A stretch of DNA of 38,236 nucleotides from Halorubrum sp. GN11_10-6_MGM. Its GTDB lineage: Archaea; Halobacteriota; Halobacteria; Halobacteriales; Haloferacaceae. The stretch lies in assembly GCF_005435165.1 (NCBI RefSeq), contig NZ_SGUC01000029.1:1-38236 (forward strand). The letters run 5' to 3'. The notes below the pieces were generated by a model. It was not told the DNA's origin. It saw only the letters and a list, made by a program, of their open reading frames with translations, and ran no database searches. This document shows, one piece after another, positions 23,260 through 31,936 of this stretch; the stretch's first letter is position 1; each line of letters opens with the position of its first letter. The position numbers were made by a program, and so were the translations under genes.

Positions 23260-25728
23260 TCAGTCGCCCAGCAGCGGACGCGAGGCGTTCAGCCCGACGA
23301 GCCCGCCGCAGACGACGACGGCGCCCATCGCCGTCAGCGGATTGAACAGCCCGACGAGCGCGACGGGGACCGCGATCCCGTTGTACACCAGCGCGAGACC
23401 GAGGTTCTGTCCCACACGCCGCCGCGCCGCCGCCGCGAGGTCGAAGGTCGTCTCGACGAGCGAAAGGTCGTCGTCGACGATCGCGATGTCAGCGGCGTCC
23501 GCCGCCAGCGCCGTCCCGCTCCCGAGCGAGATTCCGAGGTCGGCCGCAGCGAGTGCCGGCGCGTCGTTGGTCCCGTCGCCGACCATGGCGACGCGGTGGT
23601 CCCGCTGGAGCCGCCGGATCGCGGCCGTCTTCCCCTCGGGCGGAACCCCGGCGAAGACGTGGGCGACCGCCTCCTGCTCGGCGAAGAAGTCGGTCGCCTC
23701 GGGGTCGTCACCGGTGAGGACGACGACCTCGACGCCCCGTTCGCGGAGGCTCGCCACCGTCTCCGCCCAGCCCTCCCGGGGTTCGTCGCCCACGACGACG
23801 AGCCCCTCCGCCCGCCCGTCCCGACCGACGACGACCGGCAGGCGCCCGAACCCCCGTGCCTCCCGGGCCGCGCTCTCGACGTCCGCAGCGACGCGCCAGC
23901 CCTCGTCCACGAACAGACCGAGGCTCCCGACGAGCACCTCCCGGCCGTCGACAGTTCCGGACACGCCCTTCGCGTGCGTGCGGAACTCCCGTACGTCCGG
24001 CTGCGTCGCGTCCGCCCGGCCGTCGACTCCGTCGACGGCGGAGACGACGGCGGCCGCGGCCGGGTGCGCGGCCCGACGCTCCAAGGCGGCGGCCGCAGCG
24101 AGCGCGCCGTCGGGCGCGTCGGTCGAGACCACGTCCATCTCGCCGGTGGTGAGCGTGCCCGTCTTGTCGAAGACGACGACGTCGACTTCCCGGAGCCGTT
24201 CGAAGATTGTGTCGTCGAGGACGACGACCCCTCGCTCCATCGCGTCTCGGATGCTCGTCGCGACTGACAGCGGGGTCGCGACGCCAAGCGCCCACGGAGT
24301 CGCGACGAGCAGCCCGAGCAGCGCCGTCATCGCCGCCTCCGGTCCGCTCCGCCCCACGGCGAACGCGCCGACCCCGACCGTGACGGCGAGGGCGGCGAGG
24401 GCCCACGCAACGCGGGACGCGAGCCGGTCGGCCCGGCGTCGGATCCCGTGGTCGGCGCTCTGGATCGACCACAGCGAGTCGGTGATGCGGTCGACGCTGC
24501 TCGTCACCGGGTCACTGACCTCGACGACGGCGGCCCCGCCGCTGACGACGGCGCCGCCGACGACCTCGTCGCCGGTCCGCTTCGGGACCGGGAGCGCCTC
24601 GCCGGTGACGACCGCCTCCTTCACCGTACAGTCGTCGCCGACGAGCGTCCCGTCGACCGGGATCCGCTCTCCCGCGCGGACGAGGATCCGGTCGCCCGGC
24701 GCGAGCATGCCCACGGAGACCTGTCTCGGCTCGCCGTCCGCGTCCAGCCGCCGAGCCTCGCTCGCCTGCGACACCGTGAGCTCGGTGAGCCGATCCAGCG
24801 CTCCCCGCTTGACCGACGCCTCGAAGAAGGCGACCCCGGTCGCGACCGCCGCTACCACGAGCGTGAGGTCGTAGAAGATATCGTTGTCACCGAGCAGCAC
24901 CGCACCGGTCCCGTACGCGAACGCACTCACGGCGGTGACCGCGACGAGCACGTCCGTCGTCGGCCGCCGCATCTTCAGGCCGACGTACGCCCCGCGCAAC
25001 ACTGGCATCCCGGTGAAAAACAGGATGACCGCGGTCAACACGAAGTAGACGCGCAAAAACAGGAAGCCGCTCGCGCCGGTCAACCGAAACGCCCCCTCGA
25101 ACGCGTCGAGGAACGCGAGGTCCAAGTACGGCGCGAGGTGGGTCGGGTACATCACCGAGACGTACGGCACGAGCAGGAACGCACCAAAAACGATCCCAGC
25201 GGCGTACCGGAGCCCGAGGACCTCGTCGCTTCGGCGCTTCCGGCTCCCAGACATCTCCCGGCTTCGCCGCGCTTCCGCCGAGCCCGTCTCGGAGTCCGCC
25301 GCGTCGTCCCGAAGGAACGCCGTGTATCCCGTCCGACTCAGCGACTCGCGTAGTTCGCCGGCGGACACGGCCTCCGGGTCGTGGGCGACCCGGACCGTCT
25401 CCGTGACGTAGCTGGCCTCCGCGTCGGAGACCCCGGAAACGGAGTCGGCGACGGACTCGAGGTACTCCTCGCACGTCGGAGAGTGCATCCCGTCGATCCG
25501 GAAGAACGTCTCGACGCGGCCGTCGGGAGCCGCCGGCGACGCCGCCCTCGGACTCCCTCCCGGTTCCGACGCCGAATCCGCCCCTCCTTCCGCCGCCGGA
25601 CCGAGCGTGCGCCGGATGTCTCGGCAGCCGGAGCTACAGAACGCGGTCCCGCGTTCGCCGCGGACCGGTTCGCCGCGGATCGACCGCCCGCAGCAGCCGC
25701 ACTCTGCCGTCGCGTTCGATCGGTCCAT
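23260..25728 (-). CDS. P1B-type ATPase with N-terminal TRASH domain and altered metal sites (TPW)
   Basis: An 822-residue heavy-metal P-type ATPase. Residues 10-35 form a TRASH/zinc-finger-like site (C10, C12, C13, C31, C35). Next comes an HMA-like domain whose metal motif reads GMHSPTC (80-86), so the first Cys is lost. The ATPase core is intact: VTGEALPV (actuator), DKTGTLTTGE with phosphorylated D521, the HP motif of the nucleotide domain (RRAAHPAAA) and MVGDGTNDAPAL. The transmembrane site normally CPC is T477-P478-W479, and the last helices keep a Tyr-Asn (ALVYNG) but not the usual MxxSS. Copper export or oxidase loading is the family role, yet the lost cysteines make the ion uncertain. 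Start at MDRSNATAECGCC; the frame upstream is Arg-rich. Confidence 0.9.
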   Translation of the reverse strand: MDRSNATAECGCCGRSIRGEPVRGERGTAFCSSGCRDIRRTLGPAAEGGADSASEPGGSPRAASPAAPDGRVETFFRIDGMHSPTCEEYLESVADSVSGVSDAEASYVTETVRVAHDPEAVSAGELRESLSRTGYTAFLRDDAADSETGSAEARRSREMSGSRKRRSDEVLGLRYAAGIVFGAFLLVPYVSVMYPTHLAPYLDLAFLDAFEGAFRLTGASGFLFLRVYFVLTAVILFFTGMPVLRGAYVGLKMRRPTTDVLVAVTAVSAFAYGTGAVLLGDNDIFYDLTLVVAAVATGVAFFEASVKRGALDRLTELTVSQASEARRLDADGEPRQVSVGMLAPGDRILVRAGERIPVDGTLVGDDCTVKEAVVTGEALPVPKRTGDEVVGGAVVSGGAAVVEVSDPVTSSVDRITDSLWSIQSADHGIRRRADRLASRVAWALAALAVTVGVGAFAVGRSGPEAAMTALLGLLVATPWALGVATPLSVATSIRDAMERGVVVLDDTIFERLREVDVVVFDKTGTLTTGEMDVVSTDAPDGALAAAAALERRAAHPAAAAVVSAVDGVDGRADATQPDVREFRTHAKGVSGTVDGREVLVGSLGLFVDEGWRVAADVESAAREARGFGRLPVVVGRDGRAEGLVVVGDEPREGWAETVASLRERGVEVVVLTGDDPEATDFFAEQEAVAHVFAGVPPEGKTAAIRRLQRDHRVAMVGDGTNDAPALAAADLGISLGSGTALAADAADIAIVDDDLSLVETTFDLAAAARRRVGQNLGLALVYNGIAVPVALVGLFNPLTAMGAVVVCGGLVGLNASRPLLGD

Positions 25729-25900
25729 TCGGATTCGGACGTAGCGGCGGCCCCCACTTACCACCCTCGAACGGACCCTTCTCTCGCGGACAACCGACCG
25801 ACCACGGGTGGGCCGTCGTCCGCGACGACCGAGTTCGGGACCGTGAATTGGATTTGTTATCGCAGCATATAATTTATTGGCCGCGCCCGAACGCGCGTCC

Positions 25901-25908
25901 CTTTTACG
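25901..25908 (+). promoter_or_regulatory. TATA-like box for rio2
   Basis: CTTTTACG, about 24 nt before the ATG at 25931. A second AT-rich block (ATATAATTTATT, 25867-25878) lies further upstream and could serve either this gene or the divergent ATPase gene. Confidence 0.4.
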
Positions 25909-25930
25909 AATCGCCGGAGTAGGAGCGCGT

Positions 25931-26845
25931 ATGGTGCGAAACGTCGCCGGCGACATGGCCGACCTCGACCCCGAGGACTTCTACCTCCTCTCGGGCGTCG
26001 AGCAGGGGATGCGCTTCTCGGAGTGGGTCCGCCGCGACAAGCTCCCGGAGTACGCCGACCTGACGCGCGAGGAGGTCGACTACCGGATCGACCGGTGCCT
26101 CGACCGCGAGCTGATCGAGCGGAAGACGATCCAGTACGAGGGGTACCAGCTCACCTTCGAGGGGTACGACGCCTTGGCGCTCCGGACGTTCGCCGAACGC
26201 GAGACGATCGACGGCGTGGGATCGCCGCTCGGGCTCGGCAAGGAGGGCGACGTGTACGAGGCGCAGTCGTTCCGCCCGCTCGCCCTGAAGTACCACCGCG
26301 AGGGGTACACCAACTTCCGCGAGGTGAACCGCGAGCGCGAGTACACTGCCGACCGCGATCACGTCTCGTGGCTCTACACCGCGCGCAAGGCGGCGGAACG
26401 CGAGTACGAGGCGATGGAGGCGCTGTACCCCGACGTGAGCGTCCCTCGGCCGGTCGACCACAACCGGCACGCCATCGTGATGGAGAAGTTCGCGGGCGTC
26501 GAGCTCGCGCGCGCGAAACTCGACCCCGAGCAGGCGGTCGGCGTCCTCGACTTGATCCTCCGCGAGCTCGCGACGGCGCACGAGCTGGGCTGGGTCCACG
26601 CCGACGCCTCCGAACACAACGTCGCGGTCGCCGAGAGCGGCGTGACGATATTCGACTGGCCGCAGGCGGTGCCCGTCGACCACGAGAACGCCCGGGAGTT
26701 CCTCGAACGCGACGTCGGGAACCTCCTGCGCTACTTCGCTCGGAAGTATCCCCACGAAGTCCCCCGAGACGCCGACACGGAGGCCATCGCCGCCGCCATC
26801 GCCGACGGCTCGTTCGAGAGCGTTCGGGCGTTCGGCGCCGAATAA
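25931..26845 (+). CDS. rio2: RIO-type serine/threonine kinase 2
   Basis: A 304-residue archaeal Rio2, an atypical kinase/ATPase that helps mature the small ribosomal subunit. Residues 1-90 form the Rio2-specific winged helix (FYLLSGVEQGMRFSEWV, later QLTFEGYDALALRTF). The kinase domain has P-loop GLGKEGDVYEA (101-111), the ATP lysine K120 (ALKYHREG), the catalytic loop HADASEHN (D225, N230) and the metal-binding IFDWPQ (D242, the spot phosphorylated in Rio2). All active residues are present. ATG 25931 precedes the conserved winged helix and follows a TATA-like box. It is the last clearly core gene before the lower-GC accessory region. Confidence 0.95.
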   Translation: MVRNVAGDMADLDPEDFYLLSGVEQGMRFSEWVRRDKLPEYADLTREEVDYRIDRCLDRELIERKTIQYEGYQLTFEGYDALALRTFAERETIDGVGSPLGLGKEGDVYEAQSFRPLALKYHREGYTNFREVNREREYTADRDHVSWLYTARKAAEREYEAMEALYPDVSVPRPVDHNRHAIVMEKFAGVELARAKLDPEQAVGVLDLILRELATAHELGWVHADASEHNVAVAESGVTIFDWPQAVPVDHENAREFLERDVGNLLRYFARKYPHEVPRDADTEAIAAAIADGSFESVRAFGAE

Positions 26846-26934
26846 ACCACATACGGCGATACAGAATCTCACTCGGCCAGAAGTTGAGGCCGCTCTTCTC
26901 AATGCATATGGCCCGCTCTGATCAGGTCCTCCAT

Positions 26935-28107
26935 CTAGAGTTGGTCAATTGGCTTGTTAATTATCTCGAAGACTTCACTCGCCCGATAGAACCGATTGCG
27001 CTCTTTTCCGGTGAGTTCTTCGAGTATCCCATCATCCTCCAGCTGAGCAACTAGCCGATTCGCCGTACTGTATTCGACATCTAACCAGTCGGCTGCTGTG
27101 TTCACGTCGAGATACGGGTCCTCGAAGAGTCGCATGACTAGTTCGAGGATATTCTCAGACCGCTCACTCTGGTAGCGTTGTTGATAGTCTTCTCGGAGGT
27201 CGACCAGCAAGTTCGCACGTTGATGGGCCTCATCTGCCTGCGACTGTACACCACGTAAGAAGAACAGGAGCCATTCTTCCCAATCACCGCGCTGGCTGAC
27301 TGCCAAGAGATGATCGACGTATTCTGACCGTCGTGCATTGAAATACGAACTTAGGTAGAGATATGGTTCGGGTAAGAGACCGTCACGCTGTAAGAGGAGG
27401 CTGATCAACAGTCGGCCGAGCCGTCCATTCCCATCAAGAAACGGGTGGATCGTCTCGAACTGGTAGTGAATCAGTCCGATTCGAAGAAGCGGATGAAAAT
27501 CTGTATCCTGACTCGCATACTCGAGCAAGTCTTCAAGAAGATCGGGGATCTCGTTCGGAGGGGGCGGCACGTACCTGGCGTCCTGAATGTATGGTGTACT
27601 ACCGATGAAGTTCTGGGTCGTACGGAGTTCTCCTGGGTCAGCCTCATCCCCACGAACACCCGAAAGCAACTGGTCGTGCATTTTGCACAACAGCTCGACA
27701 GTAATCGGATCGCCAACTGTGATCGCATCTAATCCGTGCGTCAGCGCGCGCAGATAGTTTACGACTTCTTGGGTTCCCTGTTGCCTGTCTTCGTCGATGA
27801 GGGCTTCCTGTCCGGCCTCGTAAGCGTAGATATCTGAAAGGGTAGCATGTGTCCCTTCGATTTGCGAGGATTCCAGTGCTTCCTTTCGGATGAACGGTTC
27901 AATCAGGATCTCTCTTGAGCCAACACGTGGGCCGATACCGTGGAGCCGACCGAGTGCCTGTGTCGCCTCCGCCAGTGGTGTGATGAGCTGTTCAGTGTTG
28001 ATTGAAGGAGGGAGGGGATCAGGCCGGAACGCTGAATACGTCCCCTTCGGTGTCGTCGTAGGAACGATTTCACCGGGAGCCGTCTCGTCGAAGTCATCTC
28101 GCTCCAT
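26935..28107 (-). CDS. Fic/DOC-family protein with inhibitory helix and winged helix
   Basis: A 390-residue Fic protein, the family that transfers AMP or other nucleotide parts from ATP to target hydroxyls. The active loop is HPFLDGNGRLGR (221-232), matching HPFx(D/E)GNGRxxR with catalytic H221. Residues 80-85 (SSQIEG) fit the [S/T]xxxE[G/N] inhibitory helix, here N-terminal to the domain, so this is class II: E84 should block ATP unless displaced. The C-terminal about 90 residues resemble a winged helix (LDVNTAADWLDVEYSTANRLV), a common arrangement. No antitoxin gene is adjacent, in line with built-in inhibition. Base composition is clearly more AT-rich than that of rio2 upstream, which suggests transfer. 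Confidence 0.93.
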   Translation of the reverse strand: MERDDFDETAPGEIVPTTTPKGTYSAFRPDPLPPSINTEQLITPLAEATQALGRLHGIGPRVGSREILIEPFIRKEALESSQIEGTHATLSDIYAYEAGQEALIDEDRQQGTQEVVNYLRALTHGLDAITVGDPITVELLCKMHDQLLSGVRGDEADPGELRTTQNFIGSTPYIQDARYVPPPPNEIPDLLEDLLEYASQDTDFHPLLRIGLIHYQFETIHPFLDGNGRLGRLLISLLLQRDGLLPEPYLYLSSYFNARRSEYVDHLLAVSQRGDWEEWLLFFLRGVQSQADEAHQRANLLVDLREDYQQRYQSERSENILELVMRLFEDPYLDVNTAADWLDVEYSTANRLVAQLEDDGILEELTGKERNRFYRASEVFEIINKPIDQL

Positions 28108-28382
28108 CAGTGGTATTCATACAAATATGCCGGCCACTATTGGTGTTTTCGATGCTAAATCAAAATAACGTGGCGACTGATTGTATCATCACAACTACTC
28201 GGAACCGCTGGAGCTGGATTTAGCAACGATAAATTTCTCACCCTGAATCGAGCCAATGGATGTTGCCACCGCTGAGCCACTGTCTTCACTTACGATTCCC
28301 AGTAAGCACGTACGAACGCACGTCGGAGGATCGTCAGTAGGACGTACGTCTCGTACTTTTGGGTTTGGCAGTGCTCGCAGGG

Positions 28383-28814
28383 CTACATGTCCGCGACGAT
28401 CTCCTCGATTGCCTCGTCGTACTTGTCGGTAAGCATGACGAGTGCGTCCCTAATCTGGGGTTGGATAGCTTCGACCATCTCTTCGACAGCGGGGTCGGTA
28501 GAATCCGGTAAGGAGTACGAGAGGACGATCGTATTCGCGTGATAGTACTTCGTCGTCCCGCCTCGCCCCTCCTCGAAACGGACGACGTCGACGAGATCGG
28601 CGTCCCGCAGCTCGTTGATGTGGTGTCGCACCGTGTTCTCCGTCCGGTCGACGCCGCGGTCCGCCAGATTCTCGTGGACCTCGGTCGCGGTCAGGGCCTC
28701 CTCGCCCAGGATGTCCAGAATCATCGCTCGCATTGGTTCGTCGATCGCGTCCGAAACGCGAGTGTCGCGCACCGCGATGTCTTCGAGACGGTGATCGGTA
28801 CCGGAACCACTCAT
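28383..28814 (-). CDS. Winged-helix (ArsR-like) transcription regulator
   Basis: A 143-residue regulator. A winged helix occupies about residues 15-92 (MRAMILDILGEEALTATEVHENL, then ENTVRHHINELRDADLVDVV, recognition helix around TVRHHINEL). A helical C-terminal region, residues 105-143 (EEMVEAIQPQIRDALV), probably dimerises. It has no cysteine, so a metal would have to be bound by His, Asp and Glu, or the signal is another one. It is divergent from the HMA-P1B ATPase-FmdE operon, with 199 bp between start codons. That is the classic position of the operon's repressor. The start at 28814 was chosen because the frame upstream is not conserved-looking. Confidence 0.82.
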   Translation of the reverse strand: MSGSGTDHRLEDIAVRDTRVSDAIDEPMRAMILDILGEEALTATEVHENLADRGVDRTENTVRHHINELRDADLVDVVRFEEGRGGTTKYYHANTIVLSYSLPDSTDPAVEEMVEAIQPQIRDALVMLTDKYDEAIEEIVADM

Positions 28815-28971
28815 ACGAGAACTGAGAGTGAGCACGGGGGAAAAGGTGGCGGGACGCGGGTGAAGAGCACCTCTCGACACGGCGGATTCCGAACGGACCC
28901 ACACAAGTGAAAGCTCTAGACGACCCGTTTGACCGTTCCGACGACTCATTTCCACATTCAAACATATCATC

Positions 28972-28984
28972 TAAAAAATACTTA
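28972..28984 (+). promoter_or_regulatory. Promoter for the metal-export operon
   Basis: TAAAAAATACTTA lies 30-42 nt before the start of the HMA gene at 29014, in the divergent gap shared with the winged-helix regulator. The operator should overlap it; no clear palindrome is visible by eye. Confidence 0.45.
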
Positions 28985-29013
28985 TGGCAATACGGGCACT
29001 ACGTAGAATTGCA

Positions 29014-29229
29014 ATGAGCGACACAACCCAACTCCGTGTGATGGACTTCGACTGTCCGTCTTGTGCGAGTACCGTCGAACGCGCTCTCGGCAACGTCGAG
29101 GGCGTCGAGGATGTGGAGGTTCACTACTCGACCGGTCGTGTGGAAATCCACTATGACGACAGCCTCGCCGACCCCAACACGTTCGAACAGACCATCGAGA
29201 ACCAGGGCTACACCCCGCAACCCGCCTAA
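29014..29229 (+). CDS. HMA-domain metal-binding protein
   Basis: A 71-residue single HMA domain. The metal motif is DFDCPSCAST, a CxxC site in place of the copper-type GMxCxxC; such variants (often [DE]CxxC) are frequent in zinc, cadmium or lead-handling domains. The rest fits the fold (GVEDVEVHYSTGRVEIHYD, and ENQGYTP at the end). The ATPase gene begins 10 bp downstream and itself lacks an HMA domain, so this protein most likely acts as its detached N-terminal metal domain or delivery protein. The ATG at 29014 was chosen over one ten codons upstream, because the extra residues are basic and not part of the fold. Confidence 0.87.
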   Translation: MSDTTQLRVMDFDCPSCASTVERALGNVEGVEDVEVHYSTGRVEIHYDDSLADPNTFEQTIENQGYTPQPA

Positions 29230-29239
29230 ATAGAGACTT

Positions 29240-31159
29240 ATGAACACGCAACCCATCAAACGATACTACCGCAAACACCGGCAAGCTGTCATCGCCGGGA
29301 GCAGCGGCCTGTTGTACGGTGGCGGCTGGAGCCTCGGCTACCTTACCGGCTTCGACACCGCCAGCGCTGCGATCCTGATCCTGGCAGCCATCGTCGGCGG
29401 GTACGACATCGCCAAAACCGCCTACCACGAGGTCAAAAGCCAAACGCTCGGCATCAAGACGCTCGTGACCATCGCCGCCATCGGCGCCATCGGTATCGGT
29501 GCCTACTGGGAGGCCGCCGCCGTCGTCTTCCTGTTCAGCCTCGGCAGCTACCTCGAAGGGCGGACGATGCGGAAGACGCGGAACGCCCTCGAAGAACTCC
29601 TGGAGATGACCCCCGACACGGCGACGGTCCGTCGGGACGGTAACCTGCAAGAAGTCCCCGCCTGCGAGGTCGAAGACGGTGAAATCGTCGTTGTCAAGCC
29701 AGGCGAGAAGATTCCCGTCGACGGTGATGTCGTCGAGGGCGAGAGCGCCGTCAATCAAGCCCCCGTCACGGGTGAGAGTGCGCCCGTCCACAAAGCCGAC
29801 GGTGACGAAGTCTACGCCGGCACCATTAACCAGGAGGGCGCCATCGAGATCGAGACCACCGGTGCTGGGTCAGACACGACGCTCCAGCGGATTATCCGGC
29901 GCGTGGAGGAAGCCCAGGAAGCCCAGTCCCCGACGGAGAGCTTGATCGACCGCTTCGCGAAGTACTACACGCCGGGCGTGATCGCGCTCTCCATCGGTGC
30001 GTTCGCGGTCACGCAGGACGCGATGCTGTCGCTCACTCTGCTAGTAATCGGCTGCCCGGGCGCGCTCGTCATCGGCCCGCCGGTCAGCATCGTCTCGGCC
30101 ATCGGCAACGCCGCCCGCTCGGGCGTCCTTATGAAGGGCGGCGAACACCTCGAACGGGCCGGTAAGATCGACCTAGTAGCCGTCGACAAGACGGGCACGC
30201 TCACCAAAGGCGAGACCACCGTCGCCGACGTCGAAGGGTTCGGGACGAACGCCCGCGAGGCGCTCGAGCTTGCGGCCATCGCTGAGAAGAAGAGCGAACA
30301 CCACCTCGGTGACGCGATCGTCGCAGCTGCCCGAGACCGTCCCAGCGCGGTTACAGACGGAGGCACAGTCGCCGCCGAGACGGACGGAACGGGCGACGAA
30401 ACCCCGTCGATTCCCGACCCTGACGACTTCGACGTGGTCGCAGGCAAGGGCGTCGTCGCCTATCACGACGGCCGCGAGATTGTGGTTGGGAACCGCTCGC
30501 TGCTCGACGAGCGCGACATCGCTATCCCCGACGACGTCGCCGAGTACGTCCGTGAGCGTGAGGAGCGCGGCGAGACTGCTGTCCACGTCGTGCTCGATGG
30601 GACAGTTGTGGGCGTCGTCGCTATGCGCGACGAACTCCGCGAGGCCGCACCCGGTGTCGTCGCCCAGCTCCAGGATGCGGGCATCGAGACGGTGATGCTG
30701 ACCGGCGACAACGAACGAGTTGCTGCTGCGGTCGCGGCGGAGGTCGGTATCGACGACTACCGGGCCGAACTCCTTCCGGAGGACAAACAGGCCGTGATCG
30801 AGGAGTTCCGTGAGGACCACGTTGTGGCGATGGTCGGGGATGGCATCAACGACGCGCCGTCGCTGGCGACTGCCGACGTCGGGATCGCGATGGGCGCGGC
30901 CGGGACTGATACCGCCATTGAGACGGCGGACATGGCGTTGATGGCCGACGACCTCGAACGCATCCCGTACGCGGTAACGCTCAGCAAGGCGACCCGGTGG
31001 AACATCTACGAGAACGTCGGCGCGGCAGTGCTGACGGTGACGGTCCTGCTTGCGGGCGTGCTGACGAGCTACGTCACGCTCGCGGCGGGGATGCTCGTCC
31101 ACGAGGCCAGCGTGCTCGCGGTCATCCTCAACGGCATGCGCCTGCTCCGGTACGAATAG
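29240..31159 (+). CDS. P1B-type heavy-metal ATPase with CPG motif
   Basis: A 639-residue heavy-metal exporter of the cytoplasmic membrane. It lacks an N-terminal HMA domain, supplied by the gene 10 bp upstream. Catalytic parts are complete: PVTGESAPV (actuator), DKTGTLTKGE with phosphorylated D316, an HH-type variant (KKSEHHLGDA) near the usual HP position, and MVGDGINDAPSL. The membrane metal site is C272-P273-G274 instead of CPC. The last helix reads AAGMLVHEASVLAVILN, where the His-Glu resembles the HEGGT of cobalt/zinc/iron-type P1B-4 pumps. Zn, Cd, Co or Fe export therefore looks likelier than Cu. An FmdE-like gene follows after 32 bp. Confidence 0.92.
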   Translation: MNTQPIKRYYRKHRQAVIAGSSGLLYGGGWSLGYLTGFDTASAAILILAAIVGGYDIAKTAYHEVKSQTLGIKTLVTIAAIGAIGIGAYWEAAAVVFLFSLGSYLEGRTMRKTRNALEELLEMTPDTATVRRDGNLQEVPACEVEDGEIVVVKPGEKIPVDGDVVEGESAVNQAPVTGESAPVHKADGDEVYAGTINQEGAIEIETTGAGSDTTLQRIIRRVEEAQEAQSPTESLIDRFAKYYTPGVIALSIGAFAVTQDAMLSLTLLVIGCPGALVIGPPVSIVSAIGNAARSGVLMKGGEHLERAGKIDLVAVDKTGTLTKGETTVADVEGFGTNAREALELAAIAEKKSEHHLGDAIVAAARDRPSAVTDGGTVAAETDGTGDETPSIPDPDDFDVVAGKGVVAYHDGREIVVGNRSLLDERDIAIPDDVAEYVREREERGETAVHVVLDGTVVGVVAMRDELREAAPGVVAQLQDAGIETVMLTGDNERVAAAVAAEVGIDDYRAELLPEDKQAVIEEFREDHVVAMVGDGINDAPSLATADVGIAMGAAGTDTAIETADMALMADDLERIPYAVTLSKATRWNIYENVGAAVLTVTVLLAGVLTSYVTLAAGMLVHEASVLAVILNGMRLLRYE

Positions 31160-31191
31160 AATCACCAACCAATCCACTCGCAACCATACCA

Positions 31192-31851
31192 ATGTCAGAG
31201 AACACGATGCCGACCGAAACGAACCGCACTGAATCGAACTGGACCGTTGAATACGATGTCGAACCGATCCGGATCCGTGATCCCGTCGCGGAAGCGCTGG
31301 CCGTCCTCGAACCCGGCGAGCCGTTTATCGTGACCTACGAGGACGTCGTGAAGGCTGCGGGGCACTCCTGTCCGACCGCTTCGGGCGCGTATCGCATCGC
31401 CCAGCTCGGGCTGGACGCACTGTACCCGGACGAGGTTCCCGTCCGCAGCGACATCGAGGTGCTGGCGGGCGGTCCGCGTGACCACGCCACCTACGGTGTG
31501 ATGGGACGCCTCATCTCGTATGTGACCGGCGCGGCCCAGGAGGACGGTTTCGGTGGGCTCGCCGGTAGTCACGGTGATCGGACGAACATGCTGACGTTCG
31601 ACGCGTTCGACCCCGATAGTGCTGCCCCGACGTTCCGCTTCCGCCGGACCGACACCGACGAGACCGTCGAGGTGACCTATCACGTCGGCGACGTTCCGAA
31701 TGGCGGGCCAGCTCTCAGCAACCTCCAACAAATCATTGACGGAACAGCGAGCGAAGACGACCGCGAGCTATTCGCCGACGTGTGGCACGGCCGCGTCCAG
31801 AGCGTTCTCTCCGACGACTCGCTATTCACCGTAACGACCGTTGAAACCTAG
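31192..31851 (+). CDS. FmdE-like metal-binding protein in the export operon
   Basis: A 219-residue soluble protein. Residues about 55-85 (VKAAGHSCPTASGAYRIAQLGL) resemble the FmdE domain of tungsten/molybdenum formylmethanofuran dehydrogenase operons, whose GHxCPG-type motif is a predicted metal site; here it is GHSCPT. Two further His-containing stretches (GGPRDHATYGV; AGSHGDRTN) could complete a site. The C-terminal part has DVPNGGPALSNLQQIIDGTASEDD. No methanogenesis gene is present, so a role in formylmethanofuran metabolism is unlikely. The position, 32 bp after the ATPase, suggests metal storage, sensing or delivery. The ATG at 31192 was chosen as the first after the ATPase stop; MPTETN five codons on is possible. 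Confidence 0.72.
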   Translation: MSENTMPTETNRTESNWTVEYDVEPIRIRDPVAEALAVLEPGEPFIVTYEDVVKAAGHSCPTASGAYRIAQLGLDALYPDEVPVRSDIEVLAGGPRDHATYGVMGRLISYVTGAAQEDGFGGLAGSHGDRTNMLTFDAFDPDSAAPTFRFRRTDTDETVEVTYHVGDVPNGGPALSNLQQIIDGTASEDDRELFADVWHGRVQSVLSDDSLFTVTTVET

Positions 31852-31936
31852 GGCGAGAGGATAATCACGACGGAAAACAGAAAAATGACGGTCAGGTTTG
31901 GATTGGTTCGTTTCGGACAGTACCGAACACCTTCCG

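Noticed and set aside
22004-24874. A 956-codon open frame on the plus strand
   Set aside because: It lies opposite endonuclease IV, the lipoate ligase and the P-type ATPase, all of which carry complete family motifs. Its product is Ser/Arg-rich without recognisable motifs, as expected from GC-rich antisense frames.
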